DNA of 64,000 nucleotides. It comes from Opisthorchis felineus (taxonomy: Eukaryota > Platyhelminthes > Trematoda > Opisthorchiida > Opisthorchiidae). The notes below the pieces were generated by a model. That model was not told where the DNA came from. It ran no database searches and was given only the letters and a program-made list of their open reading frames with translations. Both the position numbers and the translations under genes were made by a program. Shown here one piece after another: positions 62,201-64,000 of this stretch (position 1 is the first letter of the stretch; the number at the start of each line of letters is the position of its first letter). The stretch is from the NCBI GenBank assembly GCA_004794785.1, contig SJOL01006426.1:509156-573155 (forward strand). The letters run 5' to 3'.

Positions 62201-64000
62201 TTCATATCGGTATCTTATCGCACAGAACATAAGGTTTTCTGCCAAAACCTGGTGCAGCTCATAACGCGTACACGGAAATTCTGGCTAGCATATGTCTGAA
62301 GACACCCAAAAAACAAGTCACGCCATAATCCGCCTAGAGTGAGTTGTGTGGATTGCACATTCTAGCTTAACTTAACACCAGTGATTAAGGCCAGAACCTG
62401 TTTTTTTTTTCAACAATATACTTAAACCATTACACAGGATAGGTAGGCAGGTTTGACAAAATCGTGTAGTTGAAGTTTGTCGGTGATGTCCTACATGGAC
62501 CGAAAAATAAAGACCACCACTAGTGTTTCGCAGTTCAATCCGTCGCTATTATCTTTCGTCTGGTCCACGTAAACACAACTCTACAGTTTTCCAGTCTAAA
62601 ACTCCGAGTATTTTAGGACTTATGTTAGAAATGGATGAAAACCTACCTTATAAAAACATTCTGCTAGCCTCCAAATTTAGGAATCTTCCTCAAAATTACC
62701 TGAAAACGTTTCCGGAACATCCACAAGCGCAACAAACTCTTTGATATCGTTTGCGATTAAGAGATCACTGAGCGGCATAAAATTGACCGCTTGCCAACCA
62801 GTTTTACTCTAGAGTAAGAAGTGATTGACTGTCGACCCTAGAATCCTGGAAAGGGTAGATGGAATCGACATTAAGTCCTACGGTAATTTTTTGTTTGATT
62901 AAGAGAAGCCGCTTCGAACTGTAATGGGAGATTGGTGCGCAGTTAGAATACCATCCCGGCGTGCTAAAATATTTTCACTTGTGCCCATCTTCAACTGCTT
63001 GAAACTTATCAACCCTCAGTCATGATATAAAACATGGAACTTATTACTATCCGGTATTGAATTTGTAAGCAGAGGACAGCGGCGTCTGCGTTCTCACTCA
63101 TGGTGTTATGATTGTGCGCAAGACTTATAGTCATATTAACATCAACCCGAATGTGCCTGTCGGTTAATTTGATGAGAATATAAGAGCCTATGTAAGGTTT
63201 CAGAAATCTACAAAATACTTTAAAGTAACCCTTATCATCTGCGCCATGTTAATACCAAGTCAACTAGTCACCATCAATCCACTGAAATCATCTTTTCTTC
63301 TTTGGATGATACGAAAGTTGCGACTATTTAAACATATTCATCCACAGAGTTTATGGATTTGGCCCATTAAGAGTGACGCCTAAACTGTGCATCTGCACGG
63401 CCAGTATATTGTATTTCACGATCATATAACTTAATGCTTTGCTCCAGTTGCTTGATGATGCATGCGGGTATCACAGTAATATGAATTTCACCTGTAATTT
63501 GGACGAAGTGCTTTCAACCAACACACGCGCATCATTCGGGGCTATGTCAACCTGTAAAGCTGCTTCCGGGTTGTGTGTCACGATTTTGATACAGGCTTAC
63601 CAAAAACATCAGACGAAGATTTACTTGGTGCTCAGGATGACGGTCCTCGCCGCCATTGGAACACTTGTGTAATCCGATCAAACTTTTCCTGTAATCGTTA
63701 TATACTAAGACTGTTGTGTCATATTGCTGAACCAAGCCCTAGAATGCTCGGAAAATTTATTTATTAGGTTGCCACCTATTGAAGCTGTCAATAAAAGTTG
63801 AGATAACTTTGAAGTAGTCTGTTTGGCAATAAATATATCACTCGTCCAAGGTAACCAAACTGCTACTCAAACGCATCATGTACTATCGTAATGTGTTCAC
63901 AAGCTTCATCTGAATGCATCTGGTTCAGATTACAAGTTGGGCTTATAAGCGTTGCTTAGTTTTTCATTTTTCACAACATTAATCTTATCCCAAATTGTTG
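59223..64000. other. Mostly unassigned DNA
   Basis: Besides the minus-strand exon candidate at 61142-61213, two plus-strand frames may be exons. The first, 59331-59708 (125 codons), has an acceptor TTTGTTTAG before RRKFMTLFCEFRYISE and a GTAGAA donor. The second, about 60548-60736, follows a long pyrimidine-rich tract ending GATGCAG. Both are weak. The last 1.5 kb shows nothing. Confidence 0.3.
61142..61213 (-). CDS. Candidate first or internal exon, minus strand
   Basis: A minus-strand ATG opens MCPSVLVVLRNLHNLQIDSD and ends AKLW exactly at a strong donor (TTATGG/GTAAGC, donor G at 61141). Without splicing, the frame continues with coding-like sequence (SSIQRLREDHAYMSWLQKHM) down to 60980. 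An internal TTACAG could also be an acceptor for a 24-base micro-exon. Both readings are plausible and the family is unknown. Confidence 0.3.

Noticed and set aside
1..64000. CRISPR arrays, bacterial operons, ribosome-binding sites, intact tRNA or rRNA genes
   Set aside because: Scanned for and not found; the sequence has the character of animal nuclear DNA.

Overview
The window looks like eukaryotic, animal nuclear DNA, most likely from a flatworm and probably a fluke (digenean trematode). There are no bacterial-style operons or long uninterrupted genes. The DNA is AT-rich, and the few convincing coding segments are short and flanked by GT/AG splice signals. It carries a tRNA-derived short retroposon with an embedded hammerhead ribozyme, the architecture known from the schistosome Sm-alpha family. 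It also encodes a small precursor of amidated DLPW peptides, which I associate with flatworm neuropeptides. The taxonomic call is an inference from these features.

Two genes stand out. At 41795-42040 an intact 81-residue prepropeptide has a signal peptide and two KR-flanked peptides, GAYLDLPWG and GAYIDLPWG, which would be released as GAYLDLPW-amide and GAYIDLPW-amide. At 12401-13357 a probable two-exon gene encodes a secreted, cysteine-rich protein of about 295 residues that I cannot assign to a family. All other protein-coding evidence consists of isolated candidate exons on both strands. The best are 47174-47508 and 16977-17257; weaker ones lie at 3134-3258, 18970-19332, 32060-32404 (minus), 43107-43400, 52018-52120, 59036-59222 (minus) and 61142-61213 (minus).

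Mobile DNA: three diverged copies of one hammerhead SINE lie on the plus strand within 7 kb (15.7, 19.6 and 22.5 kb). Only the 19.6 kb copy keeps a complete ribozyme core; the 22.5 kb copy has point changes and the 15.7 kb copy has lost the second half of the core. A decayed Gypsy-type LTR retrotransposon pol tail is at 26.5-26.9 kb. A decayed CR1/Jockey-type LINE reverse transcriptase runs from about 57.0 to 58.2 kb, with stops, a frameshift and a broken catalytic box. A GC-richer block at 4.1-5.9 kb may be another old element.

Layout: 0-12.4 kb mostly intergenic or intronic; 12.4-13.4 kb secreted-protein gene; 15.7-22.6 kb SINE cluster with a candidate exon at 17 kb; 26.5-26.9 kb Gypsy remnant; 27-41.7 kb sparse DNA with hairpins and a few weak exon-like frames; 41.8-42.0 kb neuropeptide gene; 43-52 kb scattered exon candidates; 55.7-58.2 kb LINE; 59-61.3 kb minus-strand exon candidates. 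No rRNA gene, intact tRNA gene or CRISPR array was found. Apart from the two exons at 12.4-13.4 kb, nothing shows that any of these pieces belong to one transcript.
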